Shown: positions 53,765-62,815, numbered from the stretch's first letter. The stretch: DNA of 64,000 nt from Bacillus sp. RAR_GA_16 (GCF_020165985.1 NZ_JAIUKZ010000001.1:186001-250000); one strand, 5' to 3'. The notes: a model not told the origin generated them from the sequence alone. Numbers and translations are program-made.

Positions 53765-55510
53765 ATGAAGATAGTTGTCAGTACGTTAAATGCGAAGTTT
53801 ATTCATACTTGTCTCGCATTACGTTATTTAAAAGCCTCCGCTGCCCCTGACTATGAGATCAAGATGGCAGAATATACGATTAAAGATCCTGTAATGAATA
53901 TCGTAAGTGACCTTCACAGCATGAAAGCTGATGTGATTGGCTTTAGCTGCTATATCTGGAACATTGAAGAAACCATTCCCGTTATTGAAATGTTAAAAAA
54001 AGTAAACCCGTCACTTAGAATTGTACTTGGTGGACCAGAAGTGTCATATGATGTGTATGAGTGGCTTGACCGCATTCCACAGGCTGATTACATTGTCATG
54101 GGAGAAGGAGAGCACACTTTTAAAGAGCTACTTCATTCCATTGAAACAGGTGGATCAGTAGAGAATGTCAAAGGCATTGCTTACCGAAAAGATGGAGAAA
54201 ACCAAATCAATCCACCAGCACCGAAGCTTAGCTTAAGTGACATTCCTTCTCCGTTTCGTTTCGAGGAAGATCTCGCTGATCTTGGTCGCCGTGTGACTTA
54301 TGTTGAAACGAGTCGAGGCTGTCCTTATTCCTGCCAGTTCTGCCTCTCTTCTATTGAAGTTGGCGTAAGGTATTTTCCAGCAGAGCGAATGAAGGACGAG
54401 CTTCGTTACTTGATGGACAATGGGGCAAAAACGATCAAATTCGTCGATCGAACGTTTAACATTCGACGCAACTATGCAATTGATATGTTCCAATTCCTGA
54501 TCGATGAGCATCGCCCTGGCTGCGTCTTTCAATTTGAAATCACAGCTGATATTATGCGCCCAGAAGTGCTTGAGTTTCTCAATCGCGAAGCACCATCAGG
54601 TCTTTTCCGCTTTGAAATCGGGATACAGTCGACGAATGACGCAACGAATGAGCTCGTGATGCGTAAGCAAAATTACGAGAAGCTTGCCAGAACGGTGACA
54701 ATGGTAAAAGACGGCGGAAAAATTGATCAGCACCTTGATTTAATCGCGGGACTTCCGGAAGAAGATTACGCATCGTTCCGTAAAACGTTTAACGATGTTT
54801 TCTCGTTTCGTCCCGAAGAGCTACAGCTTGGTTTTCTAAAAATGCTTCGCGGAACCGGAGTAAGGCTAAGCGCGGAAAAGCATGGCTATCTTTACATGGA
54901 CAATGCTCCTTATGAAATTCTTGGCAATAACGTTCTTTCATTTGATGACGTTATTCGCATTAAACAGGTGGAAGATGTGCTCGAAAAATACTGGAATGAT
55001 CACCGGATGGATCCAACGATTGAGTATCTCGTCACAGAAGTGTTTGCATCACCCTTTGATTTCTTTCAAGCTTTCGGTAGTTATTGGGAAGGCAAAGGAT
55101 GGTCACGCATCGGCCATCAGCTTGAAGATCTTTTCAGTCGTCTCGCTGATTTTATTAAAATGCATGCGCCTGATCACCATGCACATGTTTCCACGCTTAT
55201 GAAAATCGACTATTTATCGAAGTCAAAGAAAAAACCGCGGACGGTGTGGTGGAGCGATCGCTTAGACAAAGAAAAAGAAGGAACACTTTTAAAATTGATC
55301 AACGAACAGCCAGCTTTGCTTGGTGAGGACTATCAGTCCTTACAATTATCAGAACGAGAGCTTCATAAGCATACTGTCGTAGAACTGTTACCAGACGCTA
55401 AAAATGGGCACGCTGTGCAAACACTTCTACTCGTATACTACCATCCTAAAACAAATGAACGACGCCTCTTTCATGGCAAACTTCCTTCAGATTCGTCTGT
55501 TGCGATATAA
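53765..55510 (+). CDS. B12-binding-domain radical SAM protein (DUF4080 type)
   Basis: 581 residues. An N-terminal cobalamin-binding Rossmann domain (about 1-135; VVSTLNAKFIHTCLALRYLKA and LGGPEVSYDVYEWLDRIPQADYIVMGEGEHTFKELL) is followed by a radical SAM core with CPYSCQFC near residues 184-191 and EIGIQSTNDATNELVMRKQNYEKL, then a C-terminal DUF4080-like region. Such enzymes are often methyltransferases or rearrangement enzymes on unactivated carbon; the substrate of this Bacillales group is not known to me. AGGAG is upstream of the ATG. Confidence 0.88.
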   Translation: MKIVVSTLNAKFIHTCLALRYLKASAAPDYEIKMAEYTIKDPVMNIVSDLHSMKADVIGFSCYIWNIEETIPVIEMLKKVNPSLRIVLGGPEVSYDVYEWLDRIPQADYIVMGEGEHTFKELLHSIETGGSVENVKGIAYRKDGENQINPPAPKLSLSDIPSPFRFEEDLADLGRRVTYVETSRGCPYSCQFCLSSIEVGVRYFPAERMKDELRYLMDNGAKTIKFVDRTFNIRRNYAIDMFQFLIDEHRPGCVFQFEITADIMRPEVLEFLNREAPSGLFRFEIGIQSTNDATNELVMRKQNYEKLARTVTMVKDGGKIDQHLDLIAGLPEEDYASFRKTFNDVFSFRPEELQLGFLKMLRGTGVRLSAEKHGYLYMDNAPYEILGNNVLSFDDVIRIKQVEDVLEKYWNDHRMDPTIEYLVTEVFASPFDFFQAFGSYWEGKGWSRIGHQLEDLFSRLADFIKMHAPDHHAHVSTLMKIDYLSKSKKKPRTVWWSDRLDKEKEGTLLKLINEQPALLGEDYQSLQLSERELHKHTVVELLPDAKNGHAVQTLLLVYYHPKTNERRLFHGKLPSDSSVAI

Positions 55511-55651
55511 GAATGGTGAAAGGCATTTCGATGGCCACGGAATGCCTTTTCTAATGAGCGGATTCATTCGTTAGAGGATTTTGTACTTTCAGGACGAATA
55601 TGGTAATTAACCAATGCCGGAGGATAGGCCGGTAACCTATGGAGGGATAGC

Positions 55652-57103
55652 ATGAGATTATTAGAAATGGATGCCCTGTCCCTGTCGAAGAAGATTTCCA
55701 ACCGAGAAATTTCATCGTACCATGCCGTTCGAACGTACATGAATCATTTGAATGCGATTAATCCTGTCCTGAATTGCCTTGTCGAAGATCGTTTTAACGA
55801 AGCGATTGAAGAAGCGAGAAAAGCCGATTATACCCTTACGACTGGAGATGCAAAAGGTCGATTGTTCGGTGTTCCAATTAGTGTGAAAGAGTGTTTTCAT
55901 GTGACAAACATGAAAACAACCGGAGGACTGAGTTACCGCGCTTCTACACGGGAAAAAGAAGATGCTGAAGTAGTGAGACGCCTTCGAGCAGAAGGTGCCA
56001 TTATACTCGGCAAAACCAATACACCAGCCCTCTGTTTTTGTCAGGAAACCGATAGTAAGCATTATGGTAGAACGAACAATCCTTGGGATGTCACAAGAAC
56101 CTCCGGGGGATCAAGTGGAGGTGAAGGGGCTTTAATTGCTTCAGGTGGTGCTGCTGTAGGTCTCGGAGCCGATATTGGCGGCTCCATTCGCTTCCCTTCT
56201 CATTTTAATGGCATTGTCGGGTTTAAATCCGGTAATCGCCAGGTGTCACAAGAGGGAAATTTCCCTTATGTTGATAAGCCAGAACAAGAACGTATGCTAG
56301 GCATTGGCGCGATGAGTAAGACTGTTCAGGATGCGCGGTTAATGAACGAGATTATCGCTCACGAGCCGCCTTCCGCACGAAAGCTGGATGATTTCAAACT
56401 CGTTTATCCCATTCCTCATCATCGCTATCCAATAAACCGAGAAACCTTCCAATTGATCGCAGGCATAAGAGATGCGTTTGATGGAGAGCTTGCTGAAGAA
56501 CAGGCGAACCCTCCTTTTTTTGAAGAAGCAGCTCTTATGTGGCAACAAATGATGTCGATAGACGGAGGAGCGGATATGGCAAAGCTTATGTCAGACAATG
56601 AACAAGCGAGCCCTTTCGGTGAATATATGAAAGAAAAGCTCTTCCGAAGTTCAGATGTTCATCCTTATCTCTCCTGGGCGCTCATCGGTACACGGCTTTT
56701 TAAACCGAATCAGAAACAAATCAAACAGCTTCATGCTTCACTTAAACGCGGGGATGAAATGTTAGACGACTACCTGGATGACCGCATTTTAATTCTGCCT
56801 GTTTATCATTCTCCAGCCCCACGTCATGGCGAACTGTATCAAGAGCTGTTCTCGATTCGAAAAACGTTTTTAAACTACATGCCATACATTGCCTACGCCA
56901 ATGTGTGGGGACTTCCTTCCCTCACAATTCCCATTGGAACGAGTAAGGAAGGTCTTCCAATTGGTGTCCAACTCGTTAGCCGGGTTGGTCATGAAGAAGC
57001 GCTCTTTCAGCTAGGTGAACAGATTGAGCAGCGAATCGGTGGTTATCAGCGCTGTGTTCATCATGATGCTAAAAATGAAGAAGTTGAGGCAGAACTCGTC
57101 TAA
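55652..57103 (+). CDS. Amidase signature family hydrolase
   Basis: 483 residues. The catalytic Lys lies in GVPISVKECFHV (near 78), and the signature RTSGGSSGGEGALIASGGAAVGLGADIGGSIRFPSHFNGIVGFKSG supplies the cis-Ser and nucleophile Ser (near 155 and 179). It is not next to gatC or gatB, so it is a stand-alone amidase. Substrate unknown. GGAGGG is upstream. The DMT-type exporter gene follows after 24 nt and may be co-expressed. Confidence 0.9.
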   Translation: MRLLEMDALSLSKKISNREISSYHAVRTYMNHLNAINPVLNCLVEDRFNEAIEEARKADYTLTTGDAKGRLFGVPISVKECFHVTNMKTTGGLSYRASTREKEDAEVVRRLRAEGAIILGKTNTPALCFCQETDSKHYGRTNNPWDVTRTSGGSSGGEGALIASGGAAVGLGADIGGSIRFPSHFNGIVGFKSGNRQVSQEGNFPYVDKPEQERMLGIGAMSKTVQDARLMNEIIAHEPPSARKLDDFKLVYPIPHHRYPINRETFQLIAGIRDAFDGELAEEQANPPFFEEAALMWQQMMSIDGGADMAKLMSDNEQASPFGEYMKEKLFRSSDVHPYLSWALIGTRLFKPNQKQIKQLHASLKRGDEMLDDYLDDRILILPVYHSPAPRHGELYQELFSIRKTFLNYMPYIAYANVWGLPSLTIPIGTSKEGLPIGVQLVSRVGHEEALFQLGEQIEQRIGGYQRCVHHDAKNEEVEAELV

Positions 57104-57127
57104 GCTAACAGGAGGATTGACTACGAA

Positions 57128-58033
57128 TTGTTTACGAATCAACATATGAAGCCTTATTTCGCAATTATGATCGCCATTTTATTTATTTCAACCTCCGCTG
57201 TTATTGTTAAGCTCGCTTCAGCACCCGCTTCGGTCATTGCGATGTATCGTCTTGTGTTTGCGATTCTTATCATGGTACCGCTTGTTGTTCGAAATTATCG
57301 CGGTTCATTTAGACAAATCAAAAAGTCAGATTGGGGATTTGGTAGTCTTGCAGGCATCAGTCTTGCGTTTCACTTTATTCTCTGGTTTGAATCACTCCAT
57401 TACACATCTGTCGCGAGCTCAGTCGTTCTCGTTACACTGCAGCCGCTCTTTGCTTTCATCGGCACTTATTTATTCTTTAAAGAAAAGCTCACCCTTCTAG
57501 CGATTGCTGGAGGGGTGACAGCTGTGGCAGGATCGATCGTGATTAGCTGGGGTGATTTTCGCATTAGTGGCATGGCTTTATGGGGAGACCTCCTCGCGCT
57601 CACTGCGTGTGCCATGGTTACTGGATACCTTCTCTTTGGACAAAACATTCGCAAGCGATTGGATCTGATCCCTTATACGTTCATCGTTTACGGTATCGCA
57701 GCGCTAACGCTTGTGATCTATAACCTTTTCCTGCGCTATCCTTTCTTTTCCTACCCAGGGTCAGATTGGGGATATTTCCTTTTACTCGCCATTTTCCCTA
57801 CGTTGCTCGGACACTCCCTTCTTAATTGGGCGGTAAAGTGGGTGAGCGTGAATGTGATTTCGATGAGTATTCTGTTTGAACCAATTGGGGCTAGTATTCT
57901 CGCATACTTCATCCTTGGTGAGACGTTACATGTGATGCAGTGGATTGGCGGCGGAATTATCATTACGGGGCTTTATCTCTTTATCCGAAGCTACGCAAAA
58001 AGAAAACCAAAAAACAGCGAGGCGCACCCTTAA
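57128..58033 (+). CDS. DMT superfamily transporter (EamA family)
   Basis: 301 residues with ten hydrophobic helices in two EamA repeats. ISTSAVIVKLASAPASVIAMYRLVFAILIMVPLV and SVVLVTLQPLFAFIGTYLFFKEKL lie in the first half; MSILFEPIGASILAYFILGETLHVMQWIGGGIIITGLYLF lies in the second. It is a probable metabolite exporter. The start is a TTG 12 nt after GGAGG; the next ATG is six codons on. The last codons lie inside a long palindromic terminator. Confidence 0.86.
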   Translation: MFTNQHMKPYFAIMIAILFISTSAVIVKLASAPASVIAMYRLVFAILIMVPLVVRNYRGSFRQIKKSDWGFGSLAGISLAFHFILWFESLHYTSVASSVVLVTLQPLFAFIGTYLFFKEKLTLLAIAGGVTAVAGSIVISWGDFRISGMALWGDLLALTACAMVTGYLLFGQNIRKRLDLIPYTFIVYGIAALTLVIYNLFLRYPFFSYPGSDWGYFLLLAIFPTLLGHSLLNWAVKWVSVNVISMSILFEPIGASILAYFILGETLHVMQWIGGGIIITGLYLFIRSYAKRKPKNSEAHP

Positions 58034-58050
58034 GGGTGCGCCTCGCTGTT
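58013..58050. terminator. 38-bp perfect palindrome acting as bidirectional terminator
   Basis: Positions 58013-58050 are a perfect inverted repeat centred on TTAA (58031/58032), with arms AACAGCGAGGCGCACCCTT and the complement. The left arm encodes the last residues (NSEAHP) and stop of the EamA gene. It lies between convergent genes. Confidence 0.85.
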
Positions 58051-58069
58051 TCGACATCGTTCGAGCTAA

Positions 58070-58090
58070 ACCGGGTGGTGCCTGTCACCC
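58070..58090. repeat. REP-like short inverted repeat containing the fhuF-like stop codon
   Basis: The stretch GGGTGGTGCCTGTCACCC is part of an intergenic motif type (GGTGNCAGGCACC-like) common in Bacillaceae REP families. The stop codon TGA of the FhuF-like gene lies inside it. Assignment to a repeat family rests on pattern memory only. Confidence 0.4.
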
Positions 58091-58829
58091 GCGGGCTTTT
58101 GGACACGTTTTACAGCACGCGCCGCCTTCAGAGACTTGATCATATAAACAGCACGTGCGACGGAACCGGATTGCTCCTTCTTCTCGCTCCAATTTGTCCG
58201 AGTAATACGGCATAAACGGATTCGCCCCGCAGGTGAAGCTTGTGCAGTTAAACTCTCTGAGTAAGTAATGAAAGTCTTCTTTCGCTCGACTCACTTGCTC
58301 CGCATTTCCCTCGTTAGGAATAAGGGTTTCATAGACCCAAAAAAGATAGATTGCCGCATTCTCCCATAGAATGGCTGCGGATAGTTTAGTGGCTTTTACC
58401 ATCGTTTCCACGAACGGGGCAAGGTTTTCATTAATGAGCTTATTCGCAAGTTCTGCTCTCGTATCCTCCCGCTCCTGATCGCTTTTCATCAACGGATTCG
58501 AAGTTGTTAATTTCATTATAAAAGGTGCTGCCTGTGTATTTAGATCGATCTCAAGTTCATCAGGTCCTGCAAGAATCGGTTTCTCCCACATCGTAAACGC
58601 ATATAAGAATCGGTGCTAATGTCATAAAACCATATCGCTTCATGAACTGTGAACCTGCGACGATTACCGATGGAAAATGTCCTTCCGAAACTAGTCGTTC
58701 AAGTAGGGCTTTTAATCGATCAGGATCCAGAAGTTGTTGAACAGTAAACTCGCCTTTTCCAGCAAACGTAAGGCGAAGCTGCTCCAGTTTTTCTTTCTCC
58801 TTTTCGTTAAACATCCGTTGTTCCTGCAC
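58085..58829 (-). pseudogene. FhuF-like (2Fe-2S) ferric-siderophore reductase, interrupted by one extra base
   Basis: The N-terminal frame from the GTG at 58829 (GGAGGAGG, 7 nt spacing) gives MFNEKEKEKLEQLRLTFAGKGEF and VIVAGSQFMKRYGFMTLAPIL, then shifts. The next frame continues MWEKPILAGPDELEIDL to the C-terminal Fe-S motif RRTCCLYDQVSEGGACCKTCP. Collapsing GAATC at 58607-58611 to GATC restores APILYAFTMWEKP and a protein of about 247 aa, the FhuF length. It overlaps the ABC ATPase gene by 23 nt. It would release iron from imported siderophore in the cytosol. Confidence 0.85.
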
Positions 58830-59622
58830 GATGTACCCTCCTCCCTTTTCCATGCGGGACACAAAGCGGCGTCCCAAATAGCGGATCTTGGATAATATCA
58901 CATTGAAGACCAAATACACGCTCTACCAGTTCGACATTTACGATGTCCTCAGGCTTTCCCTGATCATAAATGCCTTTATCTTTGACCGCAATAATATGAT
59001 CGGCATAGCGGCAGGCCAGATTTAAATCGTGCAGAACCATTAAAATGGTCCGGTTATTTTCTTTATTTAATTCAAACAGGAGATCGAGCACCTCTACTTG
59101 ATGCGCGAGATCCAAATAAGTTGTCGGCTCATCTAGTAATATAATGTCCGTATCCTGCGCAAGGGTAAGCGCAATCCACGCACGCTGACGCTGTCCGCCG
59201 GAAAGAGAGTCAACATTTCGCTCTGCATACTCTTCCATGTGCGTTGCCTTAAGTGCTTTTTGCACAGCATTTTCATCGTCCTCTGACCACTGACTGAACC
59301 ACGATTGATACGGATAACGTCCCTGCTTAACGAGCTGCAACACCGTGAGGCCTTCAGGGGCGACAGGAGATTGAGGTAGAATAGCCATTTTCCGAGCGAT
59401 TTCTTTCGTTGGCTTATTCGAAATCGCCTCTCCGTCTAACACAATATCACCTGAATGTGGCTTTAAAAGACGGGCAAGACTTCGTAAAAGCGTGGACTTG
59501 CCACAGCCGTTACCGCCTATTAAGACACTCATCTCTCCTTTTGGAATAAGTAAGTTCAGCTGATCAATGACCGTCTGTTCTCCATATCCGAGCGTTAGAT
59601 CTTTCGTTTGCAGTGCATACAT
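58807..59622 (-). CDS. Iron-siderophore ABC transporter ATP-binding protein (FecE/YusV-like)
   Basis: 271 residues. Walker A GGNGCGKST near residue 37, Q-loop LPQSPVAPEGLTVLQLV, signature LSGGQRQRAWIAL and Walker B DIILLDEPTTYLD are all intact. VAPEGLTV and the D-loop pattern fit FecE-type siderophore ATPases. It follows the second permease by 12 nt and overlaps the fhuF-like gene. Confidence 0.94.
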   Translation of the reverse strand: MYALQTKDLTLGYGEQTVIDQLNLLIPKGEMSVLIGGNGCGKSTLLRSLARLLKPHSGDIVLDGEAISNKPTKEIARKMAILPQSPVAPEGLTVLQLVKQGRYPYQSWFSQWSEDDENAVQKALKATHMEEYAERNVDSLSGGQRQRAWIALTLAQDTDIILLDEPTTYLDLAHQVEVLDLLFELNKENNRTILMVLHDLNLACRYADHIIAVKDKGIYDQGKPEDIVNVELVERVFGLQCDIIQDPLFGTPLCVPHGKGRRVHRAGTTDV

Positions 59623-59634
59623 GTCGCCAACTCC

Positions 59635-60684
59635 TTATTTGTTTCTCGAGCGATACAATAAATAGATAAAATACGGAGCACCAATCGCTGCCGTAAACAC
59701 ACCGGCTGGAACTTCGAGCGGTGAAAAAAGCGTCCGGCCAATTAAGTCCGCAATCATGACGAGCATGCTGCCAACAAGAGCAGAGACCGGAACAAGTACA
59801 CCAAAAGAAGAACCGACTAATTTCCTCGCAATATGAGGCGCCATTAATCCAACGAAGCCAACGCCACCAGCGAATGCAACGGCGCCTCCTGCAAGTGCCG
59901 TACTTATTAAAAGCAATACGACGCGGTCTTTTAAAAGCATAGCGCCTGCTCCCTTTGCAACATCATCGCCAAGCTCTTGTAAATTCACCCTTCTCGAGTA
60001 AACCATCAGCACGATCAGTAAGGTGACAACCCACGGCAAAAGCGTCAAAACGTCCTGTCCATTCGTGCCATGAACGCTCCCTGTAATCCAGATGTTTGCT
60101 TCAGAGGCTCGATAAATTGGCCCAACGATCATTAATAGCGTCGTTAGCGCCTGCAGCAAAGCCGTTAAGCCAATTCCAATTAACACTAACCGAATCGGCG
60201 AAATGCCATTTTTCCAGGATAAAAGAAACACCAGAAATCCCGCCAAAATGGCTCCAGTAAACGATGCGAGCGGCATCCACTGAATGCTGACGGTTAGGGC
60301 ATTCGCCTTATCACTAAACACTGTTAAAAAGCCAATTGTCGCTAGGGCACCGCCCCAAGTTATCCCTAAAATATCAGGCGATGCAAGCGGATTTCGTATC
60401 ATCCCCTGCAGAATCGCTCCTGATACGGCTAGGGCTGCACCGGCTAATACCGCCATAGCAATTCGTGGGAAGCGAAACTGCTTCACAACCAGCTCATTCA
60501 TTTCATTACCATAGCCGAATAGCGCCTTCACCACTTGATCTGGTGTCATAAAAATCTCGCCAAGACCAATGCTAAGGAGCGCAGTGACAAGAACCGCACC
60601 AACGAGACCAGCGATTACCCATAGCGCCCGCCGATCAAGTAAAAAAGAAATAGCTTTCATTCGAAAGGAAGTATATTTCGTCAT
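59635..60684 (-). CDS. Iron-siderophore ABC transporter permease (FecD-like)
   Basis: 349 residues with about ten transmembrane helices. VLAGAALAVSGAILQGMIRNPLASPDILGITWGGALATI and AGGVGFVGLMAPHIARKLVGSSFGVLVPVSALVGSMLVMIADLIGRTLFSPLEVPAGVFTAAIGAPYFIYLLYR are the FecCD signatures, including the coupling GLMAPH region. Its ATG overlaps the fecC-like stop by 4 nt. Confidence 0.94.
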   Translation of the reverse strand: MTKYTSFRMKAISFLLDRRALWVIAGLVGAVLVTALLSIGLGEIFMTPDQVVKALFGYGNEMNELVVKQFRFPRIAMAVLAGAALAVSGAILQGMIRNPLASPDILGITWGGALATIGFLTVFSDKANALTVSIQWMPLASFTGAILAGFLVFLLSWKNGISPIRLVLIGIGLTALLQALTTLLMIVGPIYRASEANIWITGSVHGTNGQDVLTLLPWVVTLLIVLMVYSRRVNLQELGDDVAKGAGAMLLKDRVVLLLISTALAGGAVAFAGGVGFVGLMAPHIARKLVGSSFGVLVPVSALVGSMLVMIADLIGRTLFSPLEVPAGVFTAAIGAPYFIYLLYRSRNK

Positions 60685-61691
60685 AGCTGTTTAAACTCCC
60701 TTCGAGCAATGTAAATAAAAAACGGTGTTCCGATGACAGCGGTCAATACCCCAACAGGCGCTTCGAGCGGCATAATCACATAGCGGGCTGCAATATCTGC
60801 TGATAGTAGCAGGATAGCTCCTAATATCGCGCTATATGGGATCACCCATCGGTAATCCGGACCAGTAAAAAAGCGAGCTACGTGCGGGACCACTATGCCA
60901 ATAAATCCGATTGGGCCTGCAACCGCAACTGAGCCACCGGCAAGAAAGACAATCAATAGCGCAGCGCCAGCTTTCACAAGAAGTGTCCGTTGACCAAGAC
61001 CTTTGGCGACGTCCTCTCCGATGACAAGCGTATTAATTTTCGTGCTAATCAGAAGTGCCCCGATTAAACCGATGCCAATATACGGAAGCACGGAGGAAAG
61101 CATGGCGAGACTGCGGCCTTCAATCGACCCAGCAAGCCAGAAAAGGACATCTTCAAGCGCTTTCTCATTTAAAACAAGCATGCCTTGCGTTAACGAGGAA
61201 AACATTGCGGCCATCGCTGCCCCGGCAAGTGTCAACTTCATCGGAGTCAGTCCTTCTCTTCCAAGTGAACCAAGGACGTATACGAGGATTGATGCGATTG
61301 CTGCTCCAAGAAACGCTAACCAACTATAGGTTGCAAGCGACGATACCGAAAAAAAGGTAACAGCGATCACGATCACAAAGCTAGCACCTGCATTTACACC
61401 GAGAATCGACGGTGAAGCGAGGGGGTTTCGCGTGATCGCCTGCATCAGTGCACCTGCGACAGCGAGACTCGCCCCAACAGCGGCACCAATGAGGGCACGC
61501 GGTACCCGATTTTCAATAATAATAATATGGGCATTACTTCCATCATATTGTGTAAATGCACGCCACGCTGTTGCCCACGTGATACTCGTTAGCCCATACA
61601 CAACGCTTGCTACCATTAACATCATAACGAGAAGCAGCCCAATCACGATTCCTAACCATTTTCTATTCAATGAATGCAATTTATGCGTCAT
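60681..61691 (-). CDS. Iron-siderophore ABC transporter permease (FecC-like)
   Basis: 336 residues. GAAVGASLAVAGALMQAITRNPLASPSILGVNAGASFVIVIAV and AGPIGFIGIVVPHVARFFTGPDYRWVIPYSAILGAILLLSADIAARYVIMPLEAPVGVLTAVIGTPFFIYIARR identify a FecCD permease. It is the first gene of the minus-strand operon facing the Fur-type control region and pairs with the FecD-like subunit. Confidence 0.94.
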   Translation of the reverse strand: MTHKLHSLNRKWLGIVIGLLLVMMLMVASVVYGLTSITWATAWRAFTQYDGSNAHIIIIENRVPRALIGAAVGASLAVAGALMQAITRNPLASPSILGVNAGASFVIVIAVTFFSVSSLATYSWLAFLGAAIASILVYVLGSLGREGLTPMKLTLAGAAMAAMFSSLTQGMLVLNEKALEDVLFWLAGSIEGRSLAMLSSVLPYIGIGLIGALLISTKINTLVIGEDVAKGLGQRTLLVKAGAALLIVFLAGGSVAVAGPIGFIGIVVPHVARFFTGPDYRWVIPYSAILGAILLLSADIAARYVIMPLEAPVGVLTAVIGTPFFIYIARREFKQL

Positions 61692-61724
61692 AAAGGTTAA
61701 TCCCTTTCCTAATCATCCTTTTTA

Positions 61725-61753
61725 AGTGTAAAAAAAGAATGAAAACGTGTCAA
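61725..61753 (-). promoter_or_regulatory. Promoter of the siderophore permease operon
   Basis: On the minus strand TTGACA (61753-61748), 17 nt, then TACACT (61730-61725), a good sigma-A promoter about 35 nt before the FecC-like start. Confidence 0.65.
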
Positions 61754-61759
61754 TGATTT

Positions 61760-61774
61760 TGAGAATCAATCTCA
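61760..61774. promoter_or_regulatory. Fur-box-like operator 1
   Basis: TGAGAATCAATCTCA is a near-perfect 7-1-7 inverted repeat of the Fur family type, placed just upstream of the -35 of the permease promoter and upstream of the binding-protein promoter. Confidence 0.65.
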
Positions 61775-61782
61775 TTTAACAG

Positions 61783-61811
61783 TTGACTCTTGTGTGACAA
61801 TTCAGTATGAT
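61783..61811 (+). promoter_or_regulatory. Promoter of the siderophore-binding protein gene
   Basis: TTGACT (61783-61788), 17 nt, then TATGAT (61806-61811), a good sigma-A promoter. Confidence 0.7.
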
Positions 61812-61822
61812 TACATCGTAAA

Positions 61823-61837
61823 TGAAAACGATTATCA
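61823..61837 (+). promoter_or_regulatory. Fur-box-like operator 2
   Basis: TGAAAACGATTATCA matches the Fur 7-1-7 consensus TGATAATNATTATCA at 13 of 15 positions and lies just downstream of the -10, over the likely transcription start, where a bound repressor would block initiation. Confidence 0.75.
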
Positions 61838-61858
61838 CTGAAAAGGGAGGATTTACAT

Positions 61859-62815
61859 ATGGTTAAAAAAAGCTGGCTTATCCTATGTCTAGCAACGTTC
61901 ATGATTCTAGCTGCTTGCGGAACAAGCGGAAATAACGGGAACAGCAGCTCAGATGAAAAACAAGAAGAGGAAGGTACTCGCACCGTAACCCACGCAATGG
62001 GAGAAACAGAAGTACCAGAGAATCCTGAAAAAGTTGTTATTTTAACAAATGAGGGAACGGAAGCATTACTCGCGATGGATGTGACCCCAGTTGGTGCCGT
62101 GCAATCTTGGCTCGGTGATCCGTGGTATGACCATATTTCAGACGACATGAAAGACGTTGAAGTGGTTGGAACAGAAAGTGAAGTGAACCTTGAAGCGGTT
62201 GCCGCTCTAAAGCCTGACCTTATTATCGGAAATAAACTTCGTCAAGAAGACATTTATGATCAGCTTAGCGCGATCGCTCCAACAGTTTTTTCCGAAACAT
62301 TAAAAGGCGACTGGCAGGAGAACTTTGAATTTTATGCGAAGGCACTAAACAAAGAAGATAAAGGCGAAGAAGTCATGAATGCCTATAGCGATCGCATTGA
62401 CTCGATGAGCGAAGAACTCGGTGATCAGCTCGATAAGAAGGTTTCCGTTGTACGTTTCTTAGCTGGCCAAACGAGAATTTACTACAAAGATTCTTTCTCA
62501 GGGGTTATTCTTGAGCAGCTCGGATTTGATCGTCCAGAATCTCAACAAAAAGAAGATTTCGCTGAAGAAGTAACAAAAGAACGTATCCCCGAAATGGATG
62601 GCGACGTCCTCTTCTACTTCACATATGAAGCAGGAGACGGTGAAGCGAATTCTACTGCTGATGAATGGACGAATGATCCGCTTTGGAACAATCTACAAGT
62701 TGTAAAAGACGGAAATGTTCATGAAGTAAGTGATGCGATTTGGAATACGTCCGGCGGCGTACTTTCGGCTAACTTAATGCTTGATGATATTAAAGAAGTC
62801 TTCTTAAGTGAATAA
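61859..62815 (+). CDS. Iron-siderophore ABC transporter substrate-binding lipoprotein (YfiY-like)
   Basis: 318 residues. A lipoprotein signal (WLILCLATFMILAACGTSG) with lipobox Cys leads into VTHAMGETEVPENPEKVVILTNEGTEALLAMDVTPVGAV, EAVAALKPDLIIGNKLRQEDIYDQLSAIAPTVF and VVRFLAGQTRIYYKDSFSGVILEQLGFDRPE, as in YfiY-type hydroxamate/citrate siderophore receptors. It is divergent from the permease-ATPase operon across a shared Fur region. AAGGGAGG precedes the ATG. Confidence 0.92.
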   Translation: MVKKSWLILCLATFMILAACGTSGNNGNSSSDEKQEEEGTRTVTHAMGETEVPENPEKVVILTNEGTEALLAMDVTPVGAVQSWLGDPWYDHISDDMKDVEVVGTESEVNLEAVAALKPDLIIGNKLRQEDIYDQLSAIAPTVFSETLKGDWQENFEFYAKALNKEDKGEEVMNAYSDRIDSMSEELGDQLDKKVSVVRFLAGQTRIYYKDSFSGVILEQLGFDRPESQQKEDFAEEVTKERIPEMDGDVLFYFTYEAGDGEANSTADEWTNDPLWNNLQVVKDGNVHEVSDAIWNTSGGVLSANLMLDDIKEVFLSE

